Positions 43,887 to 55,361 of a stretch of 64,000 bases of DNA are shown here, one piece after another (the stretch's first letter is position 1; each line of letters opens with the position of its first letter). Source of the DNA: Paraescarpia echinospica (Eukaryota > Annelida > Polychaeta > Sabellida > Siboglinidae); NCBI GenBank assembly GCA_020002185.1, contig CM034539.1, forward strand, positions 4,536,031 through 4,600,030, in the 5' to 3' direction. The notes below the pieces were generated by a model, which did no database searches, was not told the DNA's origin, and saw only the letters and a program-made list of their open reading frames with translations. A program made the translations under genes and the position numbers.

Positions 43887-44059
43887 GTTTATACAGCGGT
43901 TTTATCCTGGTTATATATTCGCGCGATAAACGCATTATTGCTTACGTCAGCACGCTCTAGGTACGACGTTGATCGCTAGGGGGCGAACTAAAAGGCTCTC
44001 TGCACTCACCGCTAGGTGGCATCTCTAGTGTAGGGGTAATCATTCATCCAATTAGTATC

Positions 44060-44210
44060 AAATTACAACGGTCATCAATCACGTTTTTTATAAGTAGGTT
44101 CCCGAAACTAATTAGTGTCAAAAAAGCCTTTGATCTTTTTTGATAAGTAGATTGCCGAAAACGTTTAGTGGTCATTAAATTCTTTTTTATAAGTAGGATT
44201 TTGAGCCCGT
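44060..44210. repeat. Short degenerate tandem repeat (TTTTTTATAAGTAGG)
   Basis: Three units of about 55 bp carrying TTTTTTATAAGTAGG or TTTTTTGATAAGTAG followed by a CCCGAAA/GCCGAAA block. Confidence 0.55.
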
Positions 44211-44271
44211 AAAACCCCTCTATACTACTTACGTGCATATACAATCAGTTACAATCAATCATTCCCAAGTC

Positions 44272-44595
44272 TTAGTTCGATAAATTATTTTGCCTAACAA
44301 CCACGCTAAATTTTCTAAATAATATGGCGGACATGTAAACAATAGTTAAAGCTCGTGGACCAAAATCACCCCAAATCAACTCAGTCAAGTAGCACATAAA
44401 CACTAAAAGTACACAACTTGCAACCATTAAATACATAGCAGCTATATAAGGAATACTATCCCTACCTCCTGTGTTACTAACACGCCCTTCTTCTAATTCC
44501 TGAGCTGGCTCAGGACTACAACTATCACATAACACATCATCTGTTCTGTTTGCACCATCCACTGCACTATGAAAAATTAGTTTATATAAATACAC
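44272..44595 (-). CDS. Hypothetical two-helix membrane ORF (up to 107 aa)
   Basis: Open frame with CDSCSPEPAQELEEGRVSN followed by hydrophobic IAAMYLMVASCVLLVFMCYL and a second helix around ALTIVYMSAILF. Base use is AT-rich like host DNA. No family was recognised and the start is uncertain. It may be a chance frame or part of a transposon. Confidence 0.3.
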   Translation of the reverse strand: MYLYKLIFHSAVDGANRTDDVLCDSCSPEPAQELEEGRVSNTGGRDSIPYIAAMYLMVASCVLLVFMCYLTELIWGDFGPRALTIVYMSAILFRKFSVVVRQNNLSN

Positions 44596-44628
44596 ATATT
44601 TGTTATAAAATTGCGTGTCTTTACAAAA

Positions 44629-45400
44629 ATGGCAACTGGTGGCACGTCAGTAGCAGTAGCAGAAACCACAAGATCACTTCAAGGTAGCTCGTCGGGAACC
44701 AAGACAACGTCAACTAAAACACTTAAAAACAAAAAGGCAGATAGAAAACAAGAGAAATGTGTCTGCCCTGACTGCATCTTAGAAGTAAAGGACAATGCAG
44801 AAGCTATCGAATGTGACATCAGCAAGGGGTGGTATCATAAGAATTGCCAACATGTTTCCGATGCGTTGTACCAAGTAATAATCAGCGATGAACATCAGCA
44901 AATTAGTTGGTACTGTGTTTCATGCCAAAGAGGGGCAAAGGCTATCATGTCACAAATACTAATCATGCATGAACGACAAGAATATTTTGAGAAAAAAATT
45001 TCTGCGATGGAAAATAAACATGAAGCCTTAAACAACAGGGACAGTGAACTCGACACATGAATCACTAGATGCAAACCATGTACCACAAGTCATAAATAAA
45101 GAAGATGTGGTCGCCGCTGTGTGCTCCCAAGTAAACGATAGGATGAACAGAATGAAGGACATTGTTTTCTACGACGTGCCAGAGGAGACCAGCACTCTGA
45201 AAGCAGACAATGCAATCAATGACAGGAAGCTAACGAAGGAACTATCGGGACACACTACATATGGGAAATATCAGCCAGATAACCTACAAGTAAGGTGACT
45301 AGGAAGTACGCCTGTAAAGGAGACAGAGACAGAGGAAACAAAAAGCCGTCCCCTATTTGTAACCTTTCCAGATGAGGACAAAAAAGCTTCAGTAATGTAA
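44629..45400 (+). pseudogene. LINE ORF1 with PHD-type finger, frameshifted
   Basis: ATG at 44629. A low-complexity Thr/Ser N-terminus, then a PHD-like zinc cluster: CVCPDCILE, GWYHKNCQH and ISWYCVSCQRG with Cys-x2-Cys, His-x2-Cys and Cys-x2-Cys spacing. A coiled-coil helix follows. The frame ends at 45060. Another frame continues with DRMNRMKDIVFYDVPEETS and SRPLFVTFPDEDKKASVM, which resembles the RRM-like region of LINE ORF1 proteins. PHD-bearing ORF1s are known in CR1/Jockey-type LINEs. No matching ORF2 follows, so it is a truncated copy. Confidence 0.6.
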
Positions 45401-45884
45401 AACCTACATGCTACAGTCATAAGGTAAATAACAGCAACTTACTAACAACATATAGACTGGTGTGTTGTTTGCAGGAATGTTATTAGAATACCGCACGCAC
45501 TATTCTTCATTGTAGGAATGAAAGAAAGGTTGGTGTCTGCTCTGACTTGGAACTACTGACCGCAACCCAGCTCAGACAACTCTGTTGTGACTGATGTCGT
45601 GTGGTCTAAAAACGCAAGCAATGGGTGCTGCGTTACAGCGTAACAGACCACAGCAGGTGCCTACTTACCAATGCTGATGGAACGAGTGACAGGTATGTTC
45701 ATGAGAAATGTCACACTGCTGCCACCGATCACTGTCCCAGCGGGGGTCATAGTCACTGCGGCAGATGTGCCAAAACCAGAGAAGGAGGATATGTTTGCAG
45801 CAAAAGTCAGTCGATTTGTAAATAAACAGTAAATACTGCCATCACCCACCTACGCCTTCCTAGATCACACGTGTATTGTCTAGT

Positions 45885-46012
45885 TTGGTCTTCATGCCCC
45901 ATCGAGGGCAGGGATCCTTGATCTTATTTTATGGCTGGCACATGCTGGTAGAATTCTCGGTACTCTTCGGCCCAGCTTGCCATGGATACACCAGGTAAAC
46001 GGTCTATATGCA
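45885..46012 (-). pseudogene. P2X7-ballast-like fragment (third copy)
   Basis: A - strand frame encodes FTWCIHGKLGRRVPRILPAC followed by ASHKIRSRIPALDGA. This aligns with YRQFVL-x-RHGRLGTNIRRVIPSC and the following residues of exon 3 at 28.6 kb. The fragment ends at a TGA. An exon-like frame at 46588-46452 (ARYKQPGIWNSEFG region) could be upstream but is unrecognised. Confidence 0.5.
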
Positions 46013-46230
46013 GCCCACCTGAGAGACCTGACATAAATTAGGTTCAAATAAATATACACATCTTACATTATAAATAAGTGACATGAACATTCGTTCTCGA
46101 ATGACACTGTTCCTTTATTGTTTACCATTATACATGTGTTCATCTGGAATGAGGCAAATATTGATAGATTTTTAGCTACAGAACAAATTATAATGGTTCC
46201 ACAAGCACTGTATCTACAAGTTATGATAAC

Positions 46231-46334
<104 letters not shown>

Positions 46335-46639
46335 CTTTGTATTACTAGTGCTACTTTGCTGTCGTGTTATGTTCATTGTTAATACATTTAAATAAATATT
46401 TAAGAACACATTTTACTGGTCTCGTAACAACACATGCACATATATACAAACTTGTTTGTTGGAAGGTCTAGTTGCTAGTTTTCTAACGGTATATGGTTCA
46501 TAACAGCAAGTACTTTCTGCAGCATCAGCTGCTCCAAACTCAGAATTCCAAATTCCTGGCTGCTTGTAACGCACAGCGAGCCACCTGTAACAAAGAATTA
46601 AGCATTTAAATAAACGTTTTATACGAATGATAAGCAAAC

Positions 46640-47640
46640 ATGGATTCTTATTCTGAACGAATTTAACAAAGAATGCATTATGATCCTCTTCCTGTATTCA
46701 TCCCACTATTATACCTGAGTCCTTAGAAATATCAAGATTTCAAGCAGATTAAGGAAGTCCGTTTTGAAATGTGCTAATATGTGCACAAAATGGTGGCTAT
46801 TTTGTTTAGTTACCAAAACAAAAAGTGGCTCTGGGTAAACAAATAAATTAAATATATATTTTACTCAATCAGACCCATTCTAAACTTCGGGCAGACAAAT
46901 TGCAGTATTTCCATACAGTTTAAAATAATTCTATCTACCTGCCATGTGTCTAAAAGTTTTAAAAAGTAATACTGCCACATGTTTTGCTCATATACAATGT
47001 ACATGCGTAATCATTACTGCGAATGTGATGAGTTTCGACGGGGATACAACTAAAGGGGAGTTAATTCCTGTTTATTTTCTATCATAGCTCTGCCTCTGGG
47101 CAATTTTGGAACATGGTTCATGGAAGCATTCAACTACATTTCTTTTAAAAAGTGAGGGTATAGCCTTGGGCGGTGTTCAGATTCAGATTCAGACTGTTTA
47201 TTACCAAGTAGCATTTAAAATGTACGAGGAATTCTTGGCGTTGTGGCTTCAACATACATGCACGCTTGTCTCCCCTGCCCCCCATCATGCACACGCAAAT
47301 TATACAATCAGAAACATTATGAAACTATGCTAAAACTAGTATAAATGTAAACCAAGGCCAACTGCCAACATATTTTAAGACAGTCGTACATCTATCGACC
47401 CAAAGTGAACTTGATAACATAATATTAATACCGTCTGAACACTGCCTAACAAGTTAAAAAGTATACATGTAGTTAAATAAATAATAAATAAATGTATAAA
47501 TAAATTAGCTGACGATATAAAAACTAAGCTGACAGTTAAAAAGTATGTACATACATGTAGTCAAGTTAATAAATAATAAAAGTAAATAACTAAAAAAATA
47601 ATAAATAAGTAATTTAGCATGGCGACATAAAATATAAACC
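46640..47640. other. AT-rich stretch without recognisable gene
   Basis: It contains degenerate AATAAATAAATA runs (47470-47620) next to the LINE 3' end. Nothing else was supported. Confidence 0.35.
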
Positions 47641-47680
47641 GACTGAAAACAGTATTATGGCATCTCGCGGTTCAAGTGAC

Positions 47681-50040
47681 TCAGCGCTTGCCAGATGGAA
47701 GAAGTTCAAAGAGATGGTTGGCTGGGTGGGTAGTATCCCGTACAATGCTCTTGGATTTTCGCGCACATCGAGCATGGTAAATAGATTCAATGGTTGGCAA
47801 CTCGCGCCTAATGATTCTAGATGCGCCCTTCACAATAACTTCTAGCCGTTGTTTCTCCTCCTGACTGGCGCGGCCAAACCACACTACAGTCGACAAAGTG
47901 GGGATACTTTCAATGATTGCGCGGTAGAATCGTATCATAATCTCCTGAGCATTGCCGAATCTCCTGAGATGCCTCAGGAAGAACAGGCGTTGTTGTGCCT
48001 TTTTGTAATGCACAGTGTGTTTGTGCACCAGCTGAGATCGTTTGAAATTGTTGTTCCAAGGAATCTAAAAGATTCAACCTGCTCGACCTCCATGCCATTT
48101 AAGAAAGAGGGTGGATGGGAGTCTTCTTTTTACGAAAATCAACATTTCTTTAGTCTTTGAAACGTTCAATTCGAGATTGTTATCCGCACATCAGCCAACC
48201 ATTATCTGAACTTCCTCCTTGTATGGCGTCTCATCCGCATTCTCAATTCAGCCCTCCACATAGTGTCATCGGAAAACTTGATCACAAAGACCGATTGGTC
48301 CACGGAGACACAGTCATTTGTGAAGATAGTAAACAGGAAGGGGGATAGCACACAACCTCGTGGGGCACCTGTATTTAGGATAAGAGATCTGTAGATAGAG
48401 TTGTTGACTCTGACAGATTGAGGCCTGTGAAGAAGAAAGTTAAGGACCCAGTGACATATGGCAGGATGTACATTCAACAATGAAAGTTTATCGAACAGCT
48501 TGAATGGGATGATAGTGTTAAATGCTGAGCTGAAGTCAATGAACAGGATCCTGGCATAGGTTCCTGGCCTCTCTAGGTGCTTCAAAATGTGATGCAGACG
48601 TAAAGCTACCGCATCGTCTACTGATCTGATTGCTTGATATGCAAACTGGTGAGAGTCCAGGAGGCCGTCGGTGACCGACTTCAGGTACTTAAGAACTATG
48701 CGCTCGAACACTTTCATGGCGACTGAGGTCAGTGCCACTGGACGGTAGTCGTTCAACCCGGTGATGTTGGACTTCTTGGGAATGGGTATGATAGTGGAAG
48801 TTTTGAAGCAGACTGGAACTCTGCACTGCTGGAAAGAGGAGTTATAGATGTCCGTAAACACCGCAGAGAGTTGGTCGGCGCAGTTCTTCAGGGTAGATGT
48901 GGAGATGTTGTCTGGACCCAAAGCCTTCCGCGTGCTCTGTCTCCTGAACAGTTTCCTCACCTCAGCTTCCTGGACTATGAAGGGAGAAGACAGAGAGATA
49001 CTTGCTGGAAGTGGGCGCTGCTCTGGTAAATATATAAGCTTGTCAAATCTGCTGTAAAAGTCGTTCAACTGACCAGGGAATGAGGTGTCACTGCTGTTGG
49101 TGGCCGCTGCGTGTTCCTTGTACTGTGTAATCTGCCGCAGGCCATTCCAGACAGATCTGGTGTTGTTGGAAGCGAACTGGTCCTCAAGTTTGTGTTTGTA
49201 CACGAATTTGGCCTTCTTGACCGCCTTCTGCGCCTCGCACTTAGCTCTCCTGAATTTTTCCCTGCTGCCGCTAATGAACGCCGCGTTATTCGCCGCCAGT
49301 TTCTGCTTGATGTCCCCGGTGAACCAAGGTTTATCGTTGACATACAGGATGACAGTCTTTGTCTCCGTACACAGCTCCTCATACCAGTTGATGTAGGATG
49401 TCACGGTGTCAGCGTACACGTCTAGGTCAGGACATGCCTCTTTAAACATGTCCCAATCTGTCCACTCCAGGCATCCACGAAGAGCTGTAGTCGACTCGTC
49501 CGTCCGCTTCTTGACAGTCTTCTTCGATGGCTTCAAAGTTTTCAGTTTCTGTCGGTACGTGGGGATGAGGACGACCGTTGCGTGATCGGACTCTCCGAGG
49601 GGAGCCCTGGTGGTGCCACGGTACGCATCCTTAAAGACTGTGTAGCAGTGATCCAGGACATTGCTATTGCGTGTGGCACAGTCTACGTGCTGCTTGTACC
49701 TGGGCAGTACCTTCTTCAAATTTGTGTGATTAAAGTCACCCAGAATGATGACTACGCTGTCAGGGTAGGTCGATTCTGCTGCCACCACCTGAGCAGCCAA
49801 CTGGCTGACTGCCTTGGTAGCACTGGCATCAGGGGGGGATGTAAACACCCAACAGCACGACCGAAGAGAACCCTCTCGGGGAATAGAACGGCTTGCAATT
49901 GATAGTTAGAGTTTCCAGTTCACGAGAAAACGAAGAAGAGACAAGCTGAGTGTCATTACACCACCGCTGAATCACAAGAAAGCACACGCCACCACCTCGC
50001 TGCTTGTCCGTCAGTTAGCCGATAGGTCCGCTCTAAACAG
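47681..50040 (-). mobile_element. Rex1/CR1-like LINE with near-complete ORF2 (frameshifted)
   Basis: On the - strand: endonuclease remnants (50040-49850: CKPFYSPREGS; then VIILGDFNHTNL at about 49750, and GESDHATVVL), a linker, then reverse transcriptase from about 48990: RKALGPDNISTSTLKNCADQ, NDYRPVALTSVAMKVFERIV, FIDFSSAFNTIIPFKLFDKL, GAPRGCVLSPFLFTIFTNDC and FSDDT (one Asp-Asp pair). The 548-residue frame ends at 48202. The C-terminal domain continues in other frames (RRLPSTLFLNGMEVEQVES; then QRLFFLRHLRRFGNAQEIMI and VVWFGRASQEEKQRLEVIVK, ending 47681). Frame breaks near 49850, 48240 and 48030. This is the least decayed retroelement here. Confidence 0.85.
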
Positions 50041-50548
50041 AGCATGACATATTCGCATAAAAGGTGAAAATGGGCACGTCAAACACTTGAGTCCAATGGC
50101 ACTGTGAGTGAGATCTGACTAAGTCTAAAGTCAACTAAATGTAAGAGGTCGCCAGTGATCTCGGCCCGAGTGAACTCGGCCTGTTTCAGTGAACTCGGCC
50201 AGTGACCTCGGCCTGTGCGGCAGTGATCTCGGCCTTCTTAAGGGAGTGATTCTGACAAAAAATAATGAGATGTAGACATGATAATATAGTGTTTGTAACA
50301 CAAAAACAATACGTCGTATCCATCTACGTTACATTAAACAATATGCAATGCAGTACAGATGTTTTGACGATCAGTCGTGATCTTATTCTTAGTTCTTACC
50401 TTACCGCAAGTTCTTACCTCATGAACGATCAATAGTTGCCCAAGTTTGTGGATTGAGGCTGTTTTAAGGTTTACTTTCCTGTAGTTATCTTCCAAATTTA
50501 TATTGATTTTTGTGCTATTGTTGTTATTGCTAATGTCACAATTACGTA
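50041..50548. other. Stretch between LINE and duplication copy B
   Basis: It includes short GTGAACTCGGCC/GTGATCTCGGCC direct repeats at 50155-50235. No gene was recognised. Confidence 0.4.
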
Positions 50549-51609
50549 ACCAATTATTATTGTGTTCCCGTGGGTCAACGCTTCGATATTGTTGTATGTT
50601 GTTGAATTTTTTTCACATTAAAATAATATCCGGAATAGATCGTTCATATTATCCGAATTGGTAAGTGCTTGAGTGGGTACTTCGATTGGAGGTTATAAAC
50701 GAGTGGGTTGGTGAGTGAGTGAATGAATAGCATGTGGCAGGTGGTTGCCATGAAATAATATAGTTGCCTGTATAATACTGGCATATAGGCTCTACAGATA
50801 TGGCTTCGTGTTGTAATAATGTTATAATTATGTTGGTGGTACGTATTAGGCCTATGCAAATTAAATAATTAGGTTTCTCTATATCGCAGCCTTGTGGAGA
50901 GAATTTACTAAACCTTGCCGATAATTCTACGCGATTAAATTGGTCGAACAAATAACAAACAGCTTGTAGAATATGGAAATAATGTGAAAATAAGTGAGAT
51001 GACCTTTATCCAGGCGCCGTCGTGTGTTGCCGCCGTTTTGTCTATCTAAGCCGCTATCTGGCGCCAACTAAAACCGGTTGCGTGTGTTCTATTGACTGTG
51101 TACGATGCTTATCTCAGTCTGAAATGTTTTCGCTGAAAAGGTCTGAATAGGGTCTAAGTTCTTTTCAGCGGCAACAAGGCAAACTCTACGTCTATGCCAG
51201 CGGGAGTATTATGCCTCATCGCGGTTGCACAGCGTATGAATACGGCTAATTTACCCCAAAGATTTCGAGTGGCAAAATGCCAGAAAGGACCGCCACTGTA
51301 AATTATTTCCCCAACCAAACTATCGCTGACCTATATTGCTAAGTTACCCTTATCAGTTTTGGACATGCATGACTGACGTCAAGCAACTGCTTTGCGTGCC
51401 GAGACACTGAGACAAGTGCCAGTAGGCGAACACGTTACGCCAATCACAGATCGGTTCGTTTCGTACGTATTGAATCGGTCAGGGATCGTCCTAAATTTCC
51501 TACACCTAGTTAGCTCATATGTTTTAAAGCAACATGAAAGTAAACGAGAAGACCTTCATGAGGTCATCGATCGATGGTAAAACGGTGCTTGTTGGTGGAC
51601 GTTGGCATA

Positions 51610-51806
51610 GTTGCGTATAATATGTGTTGTGTTTCACGTGTCAATACAATGCCAAACAACTTAATCAGATGGTTAAAGATACTTGTATTGTAGAGTTCAG
51701 TTATAAACGTCCAAACAGGATAGTGTGCATATATGAACTGCTCGGATGTTTTCCACGTGCCAGCATATACTTAACATATTCATGATGGTTAACCAATCTC
51801 ACAACA
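51610..51806 (-). repeat. Gypsy LTR-like sequence, copy B
   Basis: Counterpart of 23615-23808. On the - strand it starts TGTTGTGAGATTGG at 51806, directly after the polypurine tract at 51818-51807. The flanking region is clearly more diverged from copy A than the gypsy core. Confidence 0.55.
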
Positions 51807-52029
51807 TCTCTCCGCTTTAGACAAAGTTTAAACGTCCTTGTAATATTAACCTTAGAATATCCGTTAAAAGAGAAAGGAAAGTACACATCATATAACGTGA
51901 GATATATGTACTCAAAGAAAGTATCAATTAACGCAAGTCCAATGTTTTGTTATATTACACACACAACTGACTATAGAACCAAACTAAGCAGCTTATCGCT
52001 GACAATGTCCAGAAAGCTACAAGTCCCAG

Positions 52030-54930
52030 TGTGTCTTACATCTGCGTCTTGCTTGTCGTTGTTGTCACGCATGGAATTGAAGCGCTCACCAGTAGTTCTG
52101 TTGTGCTTGTGTTTACGTGTGTACGTTGTGCCACTGGTGTGTTCCACGATATATGATCATGGTTCGGCTTCCTTGGAGGTGACAATTGCAGGAGTCCACC
52201 TCTTGGTGATAGGGTCTTGAAATCGACACTTTGGCTGGGGATCAACTACGCATGTCATGTGCGGGCTGATACTTACATCGGAAGTGGCGTAAGTTCCTCT
52301 GAATGTCCTCGTCGAGTTCGGCAGTGTTGATGGCGGGAAGGTTTCATTGTACCTTGCGTCCGAACATGAGCTCTGCTGGCGATCGCAGTTTTAGACCTAT
52401 TAGTCGGTCTGCACGACCACAGGTTTACCTTCGTCGAACTAGGCTAGTACTTCAGGCGAGGTGATGATCTGTTTAAGCAAGTCGAAAGCCTTCTGTTGTT
52501 CAGAGTGCCTCGTGTACTCAACGTCCTTCTTCGTCACGTCCCGCAGTGGTGCTGTTACATTTGCGAGATTCCTCGTGAATCTAGCCAAGTAGTTTGCCAT
52601 ACCTAGCACTGACTGCATTTCTGAGACTGATTTCGGTGACGGCATGTCGGTTATCGCCTTGATGCCAGGGTCTGGTTCAAAGCCTTTGTCTGAAAGATAA
52701 TGTCCGTAGATATTAACCCGCGGCTGCTTGAAGAAGCACTTGTTTTCGTTATACTTGATGCCTATCTCCTCCGAGTGCTGAAATATGCCATAGAAATTTG
52801 CGTCACGGACGGCGCCGTCATTGCCGTACACCACGATGTCGTATGTGACTGCAATCACACCTGGCAGGCCTTCAAACGACATGTCAACCTTCTTCTGGAA
52901 TACATCCTGGGCGGACGTCGTTTGAAGCAGTAACGTACAAACAGCGTGTTGAATGTCGTCAGGAGCTGCGACTCGTTGTCCAACTTCACGTTACAGTATC
53001 CACTACGAACATCCAAAATACTGACCACTTTTGCGTTTGACAAACGTGGTAGCACGTCGTTCAGCGTCGGTGTATAGTGGTGATCATGCATTTAACACAA
53101 CGGTTGAGATCTCGCGGGTCGAGGCAGATCCTCAAATCGCAGTTTGCCTTCGTGACGCAAACAACATTGCTGACCCGTTCGGCTCGTAAACCTTGCGGAC
53201 TATATCGTTGCGGACTATTCGTTTCAATTCATTCTTGAATGGTGCACGCAATGCCTCTGAGATTCGCTTGGGCGGATGCATCCTCGGCTCTGCATCTGCC
53301 ATCACTGTCACATGGTGCAGACCGGGAAAAGCGCCAATCCCTCCAAAACACGCCGACTCCCTTTTCAGTACGTCACGTTTGGCGTAACCTGTCTGTGCGC
53401 CATAGGGAATCAGTGGATGCGAGGTGTCTGTCCGTTGAGAATCTCACTGTCTCTCAGAGATGGCATCACTGTCGCTGTCGCCATGACAACGGTCACGTGA
53501 CTGTTGACAGTTCAATGTCACTAGTTCTAGTTTGACACACGAGCTCAGTCTTAGCATTGTGTGTCCTGGGGCGTCAGTGATGAACAAGGGCAGTGTTGCA
53601 GTGGTGTCCCCGTGTGAACATTGTATTTCACATATCCGTATTGTTTGATGGGTGTCTCCCATATGCTGACAAGATGAATTTTTTTTTTTTTGTAGCGTTG
53701 CAGGAACATCGTCCTCCATCTTGTTAGGGAACAACTGCTCGTACACGCGCATTGGCATAACATTTGACTGCGCCCCGGTGTCAGTTTACATTTGAGGCTA
53801 ACAAATTCCTTGTGCGGCTTAACGTAGATGTTGGCAAATGCTTGATCTCGTTGCACAACATCATCTTTACCGACTCGATGGTAATGCATCTTGTGTGTTC
53901 ACAGTGGGAGGGAGCATCGCCAGTGTCGACGTTGACCATATCAAACCCAAGCCCACTGTTTTCGTTGTTCGTCCCTTGGGACGTGTCCCCGTCCCCGTCC
54001 CCGTCCCCGTCCCCGTCTCCGTCCCCGTCCTGTAAAGTGTGTATTTTCTGCCGTCCTTTCCACGACACCTTTGTTTTAGCACCTTGCTGTCCTGACCGTA
54101 TTGTCTTATGTGTCGTCTCCTTGTTGGTCGACAAACACATCCTCTAAAATGTCCAACCTTGCCACAGCATTGGTAAGTGACGTCAGCTGCTGGGCAGTTG
54201 TCATTTCGGCCATGTCGGTTGCGGCAATTCCAGCAGACACCGGACTTGGACGGTGACTGTCCCGGTTTACCCTTGGGCTTACTGCCGTGGCCGCTGCTGG
54301 CTCTTTTTATACTATACACCTTTCGGATGTTTTCGATGTCATTCACCTGGCTTTGTGTACTTTCGTACGACCTGACGATGTCGAGGGCCCTGTCTAAAGC
54401 AAGGGTGCCGTCTTTACTCACGAGTTTTCGTGTATCGCTTCGTTGTTTACGCCAGCTATCAGCGTGTCCAGCAACATTTCATCTGGGGCAGAATATTGAG
54501 ACTGTGCCAGTACGACCTTGTTTCTTGTTATGAACGAGTCAATCGTCTCACCGGCAGCTTGTTTCAGAGCGCGTAGCTGAACTAGCGCCACTCAGAAATT
54601 TGATTTCGGGCTCATAGAGGCCTCAAATTTGTCCCAGTGAATGGCCAGTTTCGGCCGCAGCGCCGCAGTCAGCTGCCATCCATCACGGATGTCACCAGGT
54701 ACGACCCACATCAGAAGATATTGCACTTGAGTGGCCCTTCGAAAATGAACTCGCATGGAATTGGTACGCCTGTCAGCTTGGCAGCCATAATGACAGTTTA
54801 CACTGCACGATACCATCACAACACTCAACTTACTTCATTGATGGTAGCAATAGTGCCGCAAACTATGCTCCCACGGTGTCTGGCATGGGAAGGGCACTTA
54901 AAGCTGCAATATCAGTTCGTTTGCCCATCG
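52030..54930 (-). mobile_element. Ty3/gypsy retrotransposon remnant, copy B
   Basis: Same layout as copy A but keeps 278 bp of reverse transcriptase deleted there: HDHHYTPTLNDVLPRLSNAK, VVSILDVRSGYCNVKLDNES and LLTTFNTLFVRYCFKR. SILDVRSGY holds the first catalytic Asp; the later pair reads TYDIVVYG, again lacking one Asp. The protease site reads DTGAQSN (DTGS in copy A), with the same frame slip just before it. The nucleocapsid knuckles and the CCCCGT tract are intact. RNase H and integrase are missing at the same place as in copy A, so that internal deletion is older than the duplication. Confidence 0.85.
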
Positions 54931-55361
54931 CCAATCCTGTTCTTTTATGTCCAGATGTGTAATGTGTGAATTGTTTAATTAATGCGCACAATCTGTTTAA
55001 TAATAAAAAAATGCGTACTTGTTTTTTAATCGACAAAAAAAGATTTGTCGTTACATCGGGTAGCTGGAGCGAAAGCCAATTGCGCTGTCGATCTCCTGAA
55101 ATTAGGCAGTCACGTGCTTTACGCGATGTTAGTTATGTAATGTAATAAACATGTTATGCGATAACCAAGAATATGCCTATGTAATGTATTAATTGGTTTC
55201 CTGGGATAACTTTCAAATGACAAAGTTAAGGTGTTAGTGTGCAATAATGCAATTTTTTGCATTATCATCACAATTGAGGAAGTATTTCTGGAATGTGCAG
55301 TACTAAAAGGATGTTTATTGTACATGTGATTAAGTTCATACATGAGTTTTGATGTTGATAG

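Larger units (their letters stand above)
43634..44032. repeat. Tandem ~165-230-bp modules containing the tRNA-like sequences
   Basis: Two imperfect modules each hold a GAACTAAAA/GAATCTAAAA lead, a tRNA-like core, CAGTGGTTTTACCCCGGTTA or CAGCGGTTTTATCCTGGTTA, and CTCACCGCTAGGTGGCATCTC (43766 and 44007). They sit right upstream of the viral gene array and may belong to its terminal region. Confidence 0.7.

Noticed and set aside
45625..45849. Cys/His-rich + frame and opposing - frame
   Set aside because: No zinc-finger spacing or splice context. The recognisable signal nearby is the - strand ballast-like fragment at 45885-46012.
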